64,000 nt of DNA from CAZIVP01 sp964542915. Lineage in GTDB: Bacteria > Calditrichota > Calditrichia > Calditrichales > Calditrichaceae. Both the position numbers and the translations under genes were made by a program. Below, piece after piece: positions 56,237-64,000 of this stretch (positions are counted from its first letter, which is position 1; every line of letters starts with the position of its first letter). Below the pieces are notes generated by a model. The model was not told where the DNA came from. It did no database searches and saw only the letters and a list, made by a program, of their open reading frames with translations. The stretch is taken from positions 1-64,000 of the forward strand of contig CAZIVP010000003.1 of assembly GCA_964542915.1 (NCBI GenBank), read 5' to 3'.

Positions 56237-58520
56237 AAGGGACACCATCCTTTTGATATGAAAGCTTAGACGCCGACCGATCCGACGCCGGCAGGCGAAC
56301 ACTGAACACAGTGCAGCCCGGTTGCGATTTTTTAAGCGTCAATGCGCCGCCGTGTGTCTCCACAATATGTAACGCGGTTGAAAGCCCCAATCCCGTGCCG
56401 CTCGATGATTTGGTGGTATAAAACGGCTCAAATATTGTCTCTTTTTGGGCCACATCAATGCCCGAGCCGTTATCGGTCACTTCAATCACCAGCGCATCGC
56501 CAGGCGCTTCTTCCGTTAAGCTTAACGTTATGCGTCCCCCTCGTTCAGGCAACGCCTGTATGGCATTAATAACGAGATTAACAAATACCTGCTGAATTTG
56601 GGTGGCGTCGCCCATAATCCAATCTTTGCAGGCATCGAACTTTTGTTCGATATAGATATGTTTCTTCTCGTAGATGGGGCGCAGGAAGCGCACCACATTA
56701 ATCAGGATCGATTTAATGCGGATCTGTTTATAACGCGGTTCCGGTAAACGGGCATAATCAAGAAGGTCGCGAATGATGCGGCGGCAGGTACGAGTATTGC
56801 GATCAATTACTTCGAGATGCTCTCTGAATGGCGACGCTTCGTCCATCTCCGATGCCATCATCTGATTATACATAGAAATCGCCGCAAGCGGGCTGTTGAC
56901 TTCGTGGGCCACGACCGCCGCCGTTTTACCCAACACCGCAAGTCGGTTCTGATGCAATTGCTGTTTGTAAAGGCGCTCCCGTTCGGTTATATCGCGTACA
57001 AGCAATATCTTGACGGACTGACCGAAGGCGTCGATCGGCCTGGATGATATGATTTCATAAACCTGCTGGTCGATATGGAGAACACAGGCGGTTTCCTGCC
57101 GGATATCGCGGATACAATGGATACAGTGTTTCGGACCGTTGTTATGGCCATGACATTTGCTTACCTCAGGTTGGATGTCGTCCTGCTTGAGCAACTGCAA
57201 TACGGGGCCGGCGCTTTTATTGGCAAGAATGATACGGCCGTGATTGTCCATCAGAATCAGGCCGTCTTTCATGGAGTTGACCACCAGATTCAAGCGGTCG
57301 TGTTCCAGTCTCAATTCCTGTTCACGCTTCCGGACGTTTTCGGTCATTTGTTTCAAGCGTTCGGTTCGTCTTTGAACGGCTTCCGCCATAAGATTGAACG
57401 CGTGCGCCAGATGCCCGATCTCGTCATCGGCTTTGATTGTGGCGCGGCTGCTAAAGTCGCCGTCCCGAATCTTCAACGCCAGAGACTGGAGCGTATCCAG
57501 CGGACGCACCACAAACTGTACCGGGAAATAAAGCAGTACGAGCGTCGCCAAAGCAATCAGTATCGCAATAGCCAACAAACGACTTTCCAATATTTTCAGG
57601 GGAGCCAAAGCCTGTTTCGCTTCCATTTCGTACATAACATACCATCCGCTGCTTTTAAGCGATGACGTTTGTCCGTAACGCTCCTGGCCTTGGCGGCAAC
57701 GATGCCGACCGTTATGATCGTTTAAGTTTTCCGCCGGTGAATGCGCTTGCCGGTTTAGAACCAAGCTCGTCAAACCGCTTCGCGCCGGAACGGCCCGGTC
57801 GCCTTCCCATCCTTTGATTGCAATGCGGCGACCCTTTCCGTCGGTCATGGCGAGATGCTGGCCTTGCTCCGCTATTGGGCGTTCGGTTTCCCAATCCTTA
57901 AGAGCGTTCAAAACAACCGCTAAGTCAACCAGGCAATACAGATGGCCCAGTTTCCTCGTACGGGCGATATTCCATAAAGGCGTCTTAATGAAGAAGGCGG
58001 GGCTTTCTCTGTTTTTGAGAGAGGTAAAGCCGCTCAGCTGATTGGAAAACGAAAGGTTGTTGATGGAATCTATTACAACGTGTCCTCTTGCGCGCAACAA
58101 GGGCTGTTCTTCCATATCAAATAACCACAAATCTATAAAAGCATCGATAATGGCCAGTTTATTCTCATTCAGATGAAGACGCAGGCGATTAAGACGCTCC
58201 GCCGGTCGATCGCGGCTATGTCCTTTTTTTGGGGATTGCAGGAGACGCGCCATTTCGGTTCGGATAAAACCATCGGACGCAAAATCCCCGGCGCGTCGTT
58301 TCAGGTGATTTAACTTTTTGTCAAGAATGAACGCCCGCGTGCTCGCCTCGTTGTTTAACCGCGCCATGATTTCTGCTTCAAGTGAGCGATAAATGGTATT
58401 GATAATTACATAACCGGCCAGACTGAAAATTATCAAAAACAATAACACAAATCCCAACGGTAATTTGTATTTGATCGAGATGTGCGATAAAGGATCCTTT
58501 TTGAAGCCAGTCCATTTCAT
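56229..58520 (-). CDS. membrane sensor histidine kinase with Cys/His-rich PAS domain
   Basis: A 763-residue kinase. TM1 (about 21-41), a large periplasmic sensor domain (about 45-312, Cache-like), TM2 (about 315-337), HAMP (about 338-390), a PAS domain (about 405-515), the phosphoacceptor H539 in VVAHEVNSP and an ATPase domain (about 640-755; NLVINAIQ, DNGSGI, GTGLGLS). The PAS carries an insert with C456, H457, H459, C466, H468, C469 and C479 (CHGHNNGPKHCIHC), a metal- or cluster-binding candidate. It is co-translated with the NtrC-type regulator. The periplasmic domain suggests sensing of an external ligand and the PAS insert possibly redox. Confidence 0.92.
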   Translation of the reverse strand: MKWTGFKKDPLSHISIKYKLPLGFVLLFLIIFSLAGYVIINTIYRSLEAEIMARLNNEASTRAFILDKKLNHLKRRAGDFASDGFIRTEMARLLQSPKKGHSRDRPAERLNRLRLHLNENKLAIIDAFIDLWLFDMEEQPLLRARGHVVIDSINNLSFSNQLSGFTSLKNRESPAFFIKTPLWNIARTRKLGHLYCLVDLAVVLNALKDWETERPIAEQGQHLAMTDGKGRRIAIKGWEGDRAVPARSGLTSLVLNRQAHSPAENLNDHNGRHRCRQGQERYGQTSSLKSSGWYVMYEMEAKQALAPLKILESRLLAIAILIALATLVLLYFPVQFVVRPLDTLQSLALKIRDGDFSSRATIKADDEIGHLAHAFNLMAEAVQRRTERLKQMTENVRKREQELRLEHDRLNLVVNSMKDGLILMDNHGRIILANKSAGPVLQLLKQDDIQPEVSKCHGHNNGPKHCIHCIRDIRQETACVLHIDQQVYEIISSRPIDAFGQSVKILLVRDITERERLYKQQLHQNRLAVLGKTAAVVAHEVNSPLAAISMYNQMMASEMDEASPFREHLEVIDRNTRTCRRIIRDLLDYARLPEPRYKQIRIKSILINVVRFLRPIYEKKHIYIEQKFDACKDWIMGDATQIQQVFVNLVINAIQALPERGGRITLSLTEEAPGDALVIEVTDNGSGIDVAQKETIFEPFYTTKSSSGTGLGLSTALHIVETHGGALTLKKSQPGCTVFSVRLPASDRSASKLSYQKDGVPYA

Positions 58521-58915
58521 AACAAATTGCCGGACTTTATAAGGTTTAAATACTACTGCTTTATAGTATTTTTGCTTAAAAAAACGAATTAGAATGCAAT
58601 CAAAGCATCGAGCAAATACCGGAAACCTCAGTTAAGCATCGGGCATTCATAGGGTTCTCTCAGCCTTAACGGCGCTCTTTATTCGCAGCGCCGTTCTTAT
58701 GAAGCGGGTGCAGGTTTGTCCAACCGAATCCATCGTTCAACGATCCAGTGCTGATATTATTCTACATTCATGTGGAATTTAATTTTTATCGAATGTAATG
58801 TCAAATGATTCCCATTTCATAGCCAAAATAAGCGAAAACAGATATATTTAGCAGCGGTCCTTTTGTAACGCTACCGAAAGAGGTAAGGCTTGTTTACAGC
58901 GTCGACGCGGATTCA
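58521..58915. other. intergenic region upstream of the histidine kinase, with a 9-bp hairpin
   Basis: AACGGCGCT (58668-58676) and AGCGCCGTT (58687-58695) form a perfect 9-bp stem with a 10-base loop but no T run on either side. It lies upstream of the kinase gene (minus strand) and downstream of the GMC gene. It could be a weak terminator for the latter or a regulatory structure. No gene or clear promoter found. Confidence 0.45.
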
Positions 58916-60598
58916 TTAACCGCCCAGATGTTCCACAATATGGTCTGCAACACGAAATGCATTGGCGTAGATCGTCCAGGTATACGGCACGCTGCCGCCC
59001 GTGGGCATAAAGCTGCCGTCGGATACATACAAATTATCCACCTCGTGTACGCGGCAGTTTTTATCCAGCACCGACGTTTTGGGATCGTTTCCGAAGCGCA
59101 GTCCGCCTGCTACCAGATTAGGCGGCGGAGCGCCGCTCACCGAAGACGTAACGTTTTCGGCGCCCATCGCATTCAATACGCGCTCGCCCTTATCGGCCAG
59201 ATAACGGCCGACTTTCAGATCATGTTCGTGGTTACCCACGCGCACCCTGGCCACCGGCGTTCCCCAGCGGTCTTTAACGTTGTGATCCAGAGTTACGAAA
59301 CAATCGTCATTGGGCAGCCAATCACAAAAAATTTCAAATCGAATATGGCTGGATTCATTAAAATAGGATTCCAGCCGTCTTTTAAGCGTTTCGCCCCATA
59401 CCAGACCGTTTTCACTCCACTTCTCACCGGCGGCTCTTCGGATGCCGTTAGGATGGGTAAACATGAATTCGATCATACCGCCTTTAAGCGGCGCACCGAA
59501 CCGGTCGTCATCAATATAATACCAATCATGCAACGCACGATTGAAGAAGGGACCGAAGGTCTGTAATTCACGAACCCGATCTGCGCTCAGATTTTTGTGC
59601 AGAAAATCGCCGGATCCCGACCCCCCGGCTGAAAAGAGGAGGTTGCGCCCCACCTGGCCGTATCGGTTTCCCACTCCCCGGGGATGTTTTTTACCCGTGG
59701 AATGTAACAACAGGCGCACCGATTCGATTGCCTGGCAGGCCACCACAAATATGCGGGCTTTCACTTTTTGGCGGTAATCATGGGCATCATAATACTCGGC
59801 ATAAACGATATTCCCTTGGTCGTCGCTTTCGAGGCGAAATACCTTGGCATGAGGAATCACCTCGCAGTTTCCGGTAGCAACGGCGGGATCGAGCAAGGCG
59901 GCGCGTGAACTCCCTTTGGCGCCCGTGGTGCAGCCGTAACTGCCGCAATACCCGGAATAGGAGCAACCGTCGCGACCCAGCGCCGGGCCGGGTAAAATCG
60001 CTCTCGGCCCCGGAATGCTGTTATAGCCTAACTTTTCACAGGCCCTGTCGAACCACTTTGCCACCGGATGCTCTTCCGTGGGCGGATAAGGGAATTTTTC
60101 CGTTGAGCGCGGCTCCTGCAGAGGATAATCAACCACCTTTCCCGAAACGCCGACGATTTGTTCAACTTTTGTAAAATAGGGTTCCATTTCGTCGTAATGC
60201 ACCGGCCAGTCGGTCACATTGGCGCCTTCGATAGGGCCAAACTCGGAAAGCAATCGAAAATCTTTGGGCTTCAGGCGGTGGAAATAGCCGCTCATCACGT
60301 TGGTTGCACCGCCTACCATATTACCGTTCCAGAAATTCCAACCCGTATCGTAAGTGGACTTGCCTTCCCAATTGCCGCCGTTATTCTGCTCTTCGATCAC
60401 ATGCCGTTCATCCATTAAATTGGGGGTATAAAGCGGTCGGCGGCAGCAGGCGATTTCATCTTTAAAAAAATCTTCTTCCTTAAACCAGGGCCCTTTTTCC
60501 AGCACCAGCACTTTATACCCGGCTTTGGCAAGCGTATAAGCCACCGGCCCGCCGCCTGCACCGCTTCCAATCACACATGCATCATAATCATAACTCAT
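58916..60598 (-). CDS. GMC-family FAD-dependent oxidoreductase (dehydrogenase large subunit)
   Basis: A 560-residue flavoprotein. The FAD-binding start YDYDACVIGSGAGGGPVAY is near the N terminus and TGWNFWNGNMVGGATNVM is the second FAD motif. A cysteine set, CSYSGYCGSYGCTTG (about 240-254), is typical of the gluconate/sorbitol dehydrogenase branch, and the C-terminal GSVPYTWTIYANAFRVADHI supplies the active-site region. It oxidises an alcohol or sugar in the periplasm. The start at MSYDYDA overlaps the stop of the upstream small-subunit gene (ATGA), indicating a two-subunit enzyme. The usual cytochrome c subunit is not adjacent. Confidence 0.88.
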   Translation of the reverse strand: MSYDYDACVIGSGAGGGPVAYTLAKAGYKVLVLEKGPWFKEEDFFKDEIACCRRPLYTPNLMDERHVIEEQNNGGNWEGKSTYDTGWNFWNGNMVGGATNVMSGYFHRLKPKDFRLLSEFGPIEGANVTDWPVHYDEMEPYFTKVEQIVGVSGKVVDYPLQEPRSTEKFPYPPTEEHPVAKWFDRACEKLGYNSIPGPRAILPGPALGRDGCSYSGYCGSYGCTTGAKGSSRAALLDPAVATGNCEVIPHAKVFRLESDDQGNIVYAEYYDAHDYRQKVKARIFVVACQAIESVRLLLHSTGKKHPRGVGNRYGQVGRNLLFSAGGSGSGDFLHKNLSADRVRELQTFGPFFNRALHDWYYIDDDRFGAPLKGGMIEFMFTHPNGIRRAAGEKWSENGLVWGETLKRRLESYFNESSHIRFEIFCDWLPNDDCFVTLDHNVKDRWGTPVARVRVGNHEHDLKVGRYLADKGERVLNAMGAENVTSSVSGAPPPNLVAGGLRFGNDPKTSVLDKNCRVHEVDNLYVSDGSFMPTGGSVPYTWTIYANAFRVADHIVEHLGG

Positions 60599-61224
60599 AT
60601 CTTGCGATACCTCATCTTTCCAAATATTTCGTTCGGGCCGGGCTGCGGGAAACCGGGATCGTGGCTTAGCCATTTCCAGCCAATCCCGTCCGGATTTACC
60701 CCGTAATTCGGGTGCCCGAGTAAGGCCTCAAAAATATAGTTGAGGTTGGTGGACAACCAGCTTTCGCCCCACCCGGTTTTGCTGATCTCCTTTAATACCT
60801 GTTCACGTTGGCCGGGATTCAAATCGACAAAGTCGGCTCCTTGCTGTTCATTGGAAGATTCATCCAGCCAGCGGATGCCGTTTAAAATAAATTTTCGAAT
60901 TTCAGGATCGAACTCCGGATCGTAAATGGTACGCTTGAGATGGACGGTCGCATTAACATCCGCAGCGCCCGGACTGTTTTGATCCGTTGGCAGCAAGTGA
61001 TCGTGCAACACTGAGACCGTTTGCCAGCGTACATCTTTTGCCGACCGGCGTTGTTCCAACATGCGGCGTTTCACCTGAGGGCTTGTAGCGGAAAGGGCTT
61101 GCGGTAAAACGACGATGGAGGTCAGTAAATAGGCGCCGTTTTTAATAAACTGCCGGCGCGGCAATACGTTTTCGGGAATACGTTTTTTCAGGTACCTGCG
61201 TTGGTTGGGATTGGCCCGTATCAT
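60595..61224 (-). CDS. gluconate 2-dehydrogenase subunit 3 family protein, Tat-exported
   Basis: A 209-residue protein. The twin-arginine motif PRRQFIKNG (about 22-30) and hydrophobic stretch AYLLTSIVVLPQAL direct export. The body (VSVLHDHLLPTDQNSPGAADV, IRWLDESSN, NYIFEALLGHPNYG with VNPDGIGW) matches the small subunit of gluconate 2-dehydrogenase-like enzymes, which binds and co-exports the GMC flavoprotein. It is translationally coupled to that gene. The unusually long 20-residue stretch before the RR motif is notable. Confidence 0.87.
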   Translation of the reverse strand: MIRANPNQRRYLKKRIPENVLPRRQFIKNGAYLLTSIVVLPQALSATSPQVKRRMLEQRRSAKDVRWQTVSVLHDHLLPTDQNSPGAADVNATVHLKRTIYDPEFDPEIRKFILNGIRWLDESSNEQQGADFVDLNPGQREQVLKEISKTGWGESWLSTNLNYIFEALLGHPNYGVNPDGIGWKWLSHDPGFPQPGPNEIFGKMRYRKI

Positions 61225-61455
61225 GATGATCTCCTGCTAATATGCAATACTGCAAATAAACAAGGAAAGCCATTTAATGCAAATGAAAAGAAAAGATTCA
61301 CTTCAAGACCTGGTATTAACACAAATGGGAGCATTACAGTCGCCGCTCAGTGACCAGCATGGTTCCTTTTTTCTTAGTCAGGGCGGCCTGTAATAGTCCC
61401 ATCTGCATTATGCCTTATACGGCTTCAATTCGGGATTCATTGCCCGCTGTTTACT

Positions 61456-61908
61456 TTAAAGATTCCCGGCCTTGCGGTTGAAATAGCCTTCCAGCAGGTG
61501 ATCCAGGCTTATTCTGCCCGGTCCTGTTATGAACAGACTGATCAGCATCAACAGATAATAGAGCGGGATTTCGAAGCCGTTATCCCCGGCGGCAAAACCA
61601 TGACTGATATGAACGGTAAATATTGCCACCAGCATTACCACCATGAGGGGGATCGTAATAATCCGCGTCGCCAGACCCAGAAATAATAAAATAAAGCCTG
61701 CTGTTTCTGTGAGACCTGCCAGATAGGCATTCAGGGTTGGGAAGGGATAGCCCATTCCACCAAACCATTGTGCAATTGCATCGATATTGTTGATTTTTTT
61801 CATCGCCGGACCGTAAAAGCCGTAACCGAGTATAAGCCGGAATAACAACGGCGGCAGATCATGTAGTTTACTGAGTTTTTGTTTGGCATTCATTAGTAAT
61901 TCGATCAT
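61456..61908 (-). CDS. DoxX-family membrane protein
   Basis: A 150-residue protein with four membrane helices. PLLFRLILGYGFYGPAMKKI opens helix 1; AYLAGLTETAGFILLFLGLATRI and PLMVVMLVAIFTVHISHGF follow, then YYLLMLISLFITGPGRISLD, as in DoxX/DoxD-like proteins. These are linked to quinone or sulfur redox chemistry in some organisms, but this one's role is unknown. The start is fixed by AAGGAGG eight bases before the ATG. It has the same direction as the GMC pair but is 230 bp away. Confidence 0.87.
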   Translation of the reverse strand: MIELLMNAKQKLSKLHDLPPLLFRLILGYGFYGPAMKKINNIDAIAQWFGGMGYPFPTLNAYLAGLTETAGFILLFLGLATRIITIPLMVVMLVAIFTVHISHGFAAGDNGFEIPLYYLLMLISLFITGPGRISLDHLLEGYFNRKAGNL

Positions 61909-61967
61909 GGTTTTGTCCTCCTTTTTAATTTCCATTTGTAAACAATCGCTACTTAAATTTATTTCAT

Positions 61968-62327
61968 TTAAACGGTGATAACCTCAAAACCTTCGTCCGT
62001 TAGCTTGCGGATGCTGGGATGCCCTTCGAATTCATCCAGAAGCGTAACGCCTGCTTGTTCAACCTGGTGTTTGACGCCGAAGGCATTGGAACAAAAGCTG
62101 CATGCGCCCTTCACATTCTCCTCCACTGCCTTGTAATGTTTGTGAAACTTGTGGTCAGGCTGGATCAATTTCCCGATCCAACGCGTCCCGGCGCCGTCGA
62201 AAATAATGGTTAATTCATATCCGTGGCTTTTAAAATCTTTGGCCATACCCAGCCCATTCGTGATGCGTCCCATGGCTTCGGGTGTATCGGTGTCGGCAAA
62301 AATCACAATAGCCATTTTCTTTTGCAT
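61968..62327 (-). CDS. DsrE/F-like family protein
   Basis: A 119-residue protein of the DsrE-like alpha/beta fold: KMAIVIFADTDTPEAMGRITNGL opens it, YELTIIFDGAGTRWIG follows, and KGACSFCSNAFGV holds the only two cysteines (CSFC), near where DsrE proteins carry a reactive cysteine. EGHPSIRKLTDEGFEVITV closes it. It may carry persulfide sulfur or handle another small thiol modification; not proven. The DoxX gene follows 59 bp downstream. Confidence 0.8.
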   Translation of the reverse strand: MQKKMAIVIFADTDTPEAMGRITNGLGMAKDFKSHGYELTIIFDGAGTRWIGKLIQPDHKFHKHYKAVEENVKGACSFCSNAFGVKHQVEQAGVTLLDEFEGHPSIRKLTDEGFEVITV

Positions 62328-62889
62328 ATGCGCCTCCCATATTTATTGGTTTGAAGATCTTTGTTTTTGTGGTATGGACGGATGAGTTGATAAATCCTTA
62401 CTCCGTCTGCATCATAAAAATTAGTTCAAGCATCGAAAGACTTTCGGATAACATTATCCATCAATTAATAATTCACATGATACAACCGGAAAGGACTTAT
62501 GGATGACAATAAGAATACCCGAATGTTGGCGTTCAGAAAAAAACTTGCATTGTATTAAATAAATATTACGTTTGTAATGGCTTTCACACAAAACAATGAA
62601 TTAAGCATTGATATGTGAATGTAAAAACAGCTTCAAAATTTACTGCTTATAAAGTCCCGGCGCGAAGCGTCCCCCGTTTTACACCCTATGCGGCGACTGT
62701 AATCGGCTTTAATAAGGCATTATCCGCAAGGCTTTACATTTTAACGACACGGTAAAGCCGGCCAAGCATTTTGTTTGCACCTGAGTGCATCGTTCTCCAT
62801 CGGTATTTTTCGGCAAGGTTCAGCCCTTCGGTTATTTGAAGTGGTTCGAGAATGGTTTAATTGTCTAATCAAACGAAAGGATTTTTCAC
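62328..62889. other. divergent 562-bp intergenic region, nothing recognised
   Basis: It lies between the divergently read DsrE-like and aminomutase genes and must carry both promoters. Only the AAAGG ribosome-binding site at the right end could be assigned. No operator palindrome, RNA gene or reading frame of note. Confidence 0.35.
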
Positions 62890-64000
62890 ATGACAACGGT
62901 CAACAGCTCGCTTTTAACCCAAACGATAACGGGTATAGATAAAGAAGATCATCCGGCGTGGAACAGTGATCACCGCGACTACCCAGGCGATGAATTCTGG
63001 AAACGCATTCCGGCTTTCCGCGATGTTTCGAAGGAAGAATTCAACAATCATCGCTGGCAACTGCGCAATTCGGTTACCAGCATGAAGACGCTCCTTAAAA
63101 CGCTTGAGGATGTAATGGCGGAGGATTTTATCGAGGATATCAAAAAGGGATTCGAACAGGCGCCCATGGCCGTGCGCATTACTCCCTACGTACTCAGTTT
63201 AATAGACTGGGAAAATCCTTACGAAGATCCGCTTCGTCGTCAATTTTTACCGGTTTCCTCGCGCATGACGCCCGATCACCCAGAGCTGCATCTGGATACG
63301 CTTCAGGAACAAAGCGACGCCGCCGCCAATGGATTAACCCATCGCTACCCCGACAAAGCGCTTTTTCTTGCTTTGGATATCTGTCCTGTCTATTGCCGGT
63401 ATTGTACCCGAAGTTACGCAGTCGGCTTGGATACGGACAAAGTCGGCAAAATTCGGCTGGCGCAGAGTCAGTCCCGCTGGGAAGATGCCTTTGCATATCT
63501 AAGGAATCATCCGACTATCGAGGATGTGGTTATCAGCGGCGGCGACGCTTACATGCTAAAGGCCGATAATATCCGCTACATCGGCGAAACCCTGCTCGCC
63601 ATGCCCAATATTCGCCGTATACGTATTGCAACCAAAGGTCCGGCCATTCTTCCGCAAAAAATTCTCACCGATAAAGCATGGTATCAGGCCATTAAACACA
63701 TCAATCGTCTGGGAAGAAAAAATCACAAAGAAGTGGCCGTCCACACCCATTTCAGCCATCCCAATGAGATCACCTCGATTTCACAGCAGGCCATGAATCG
63801 TTTTATGGAAGACGGCATCACGGTACGCAACCAGGCGGTTTTGCAACGCGGCGTGAACGATACCGTCGAAGATATGATTTTATTAACCAAGCGCCTTTCG
63901 TATATTAATGTTCAATCGTACTATGTTTACATGCACGATTTGGTGCAGGGCGTGGAAGATTTGCGCACCAGCCTGCAAACGGGTATCGATCTGGAAAAAT
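62890..64000 (+). CDS. kamA: lysine 2,3-aminomutase-type radical SAM enzyme, cut by the window end
   Basis: The first 370 codons, with no stop before the edge. The radical SAM motif is C165-x3-C169-x2-C172 (CPVYCRYC). MAVRITPYVLSLIDWENP, VVISGGDAYML and HTHFSHPNEI are KamA-family segments. The enzyme moves the alpha-amino group of L-lysine to the beta position using PLP, SAM and a [4Fe-4S] cluster. The PLP lysine would lie beyond the edge. The N terminus (HPAWNSDHRDYPGDEFWKRI) is unlike short KAM proteins. An AAAGG ribosome-binding site lies nine bases upstream. Glutamate 2,3-aminomutase is an alternative. Beta-lysine could feed an osmolyte or lysine breakdown. Confidence 0.88.
   Translation, partial: MTTVNSSLLTQTITGIDKEDHPAWNSDHRDYPGDEFWKRIPAFRDVSKEEFNNHRWQLRNSVTSMKTLLKTLEDVMAEDFIEDIKKGFEQAPMAVRITPYVLSLIDWENPYEDPLRRQFLPVSSRMTPDHPELHLDTLQEQSDAAANGLTHRYPDKALFLALDICPVYCRYCTRSYAVGLDTDKVGKIRLAQSQSRWEDAFAYLRNHPTIEDVVISGGDAYMLKADNIRYIGETLLAMPNIRRIRIATKGPAILPQKILTDKAWYQAIKHINRLGRKNHKEVAVHTHFSHPNEITSISQQAMNRFMEDGITVRNQAVLQRGVNDTVEDMILLTKRLSYINVQSYYVYMHDLVQGVEDLRTSLQTGIDLEK

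Noticed and set aside
1..64000. tRNA genes, rRNA genes, CRISPR arrays, transposase genes, prophage genes
   Set aside because: Looked for in every gap; no T-loop-like GTTCRANNC within a cloverleaf context, no regular repeat-spacer pattern and no transposase or phage structural motif was seen.

Overview
The window looks like a chromosome segment of a Gram-negative, respiring, non-photosynthetic bacterium, most likely of the FCB superphylum (Calditrichota, KSB1-like or a relative). This is inferred from gene content: an OmpA-family protein with thrombospondin type-3 repeats, many small outer-membrane beta-barrels and lipoproteins, a complete alternative complex III (act) operon, and a Thermus-style narC-GHJIK nitrate reductase operon. 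I could not test the taxonomy by search. No tRNA, rRNA or CRISPR array was seen.

Layout. 1-1.8 kb: an AT-rich outer-membrane protein gene between two attC-like sequences, then a second cassette-like small ORF. 1.8-2.9 kb: a PerR-type regulator with its own operator, and a DPS-like ferritin. 2.95-8.5 kb (minus strand): a periplasmic molybdenum aldehyde oxidoreductase (paoA-paoC-paoB) with its maturation factors (xdhC, mocA). 8.5-9.7 kb: a gene-poor, repeat-rich gap. 9.7-10.9 kb: an anaerobic sulfatase-maturase-type radical SAM enzyme. 11.2-17.1 kb: a manganese/zinc operon made of an MntR-type repressor, an outer-membrane protein, a lipoprotein solute-binding protein, an ATPase and two permeases. 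Both permeases carry a C-terminal copy of the MntR/DtxR winged-helix and metal-sensing domains. 17.3-20.5 kb: a beta-barrel, a DUF3179 lipoprotein and a diheme cytochrome c. 20.8-31.8 kb: accessory genes, including CheY-like, DUF72 and glyoxalase-fold dioxygenase proteins and a DUF6364/PIN toxin-antitoxin pair. This stretch also holds at least three broken genes, and an unusual fusion of a PurD-like ATP-grasp ligase to an EctA-like acetyltransferase. 32.2-36.0 kb: OmpA/TSP3, SRPBCC, AraC and cupin genes.

36.0-52.8 kb (all minus strand) is the metabolic core: narC-narG-narH-narJ-narI-narK followed directly by actA-B-C-D-E-F. Quinol would be oxidised by alternative complex III and by NarI, with periplasmic cytochromes c (NarC, ActA, ActE) able to link them; NarGHI reduces nitrate and NarK moves nitrate and nitrite. 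53.2-58.5 kb holds a sigma-54 type histidine kinase/response regulator pair with a divergent sigma-like protein and a DUF488 protein. 58.9-62.3 kb holds a GMC flavoprotein with its Tat-exported small subunit, then DoxX and DsrE-like proteins. The window ends inside a lysine 2,3-aminomutase gene.

The observations I rate highest are the two permease/DtxR-domain fusions next to a stand-alone MntR, the PurD/EctA-like fusion, the contiguous nar-act respiratory block, the integron-like cassettes at the left edge, and the chimeric dioxygenase/CPBP pseudogene.
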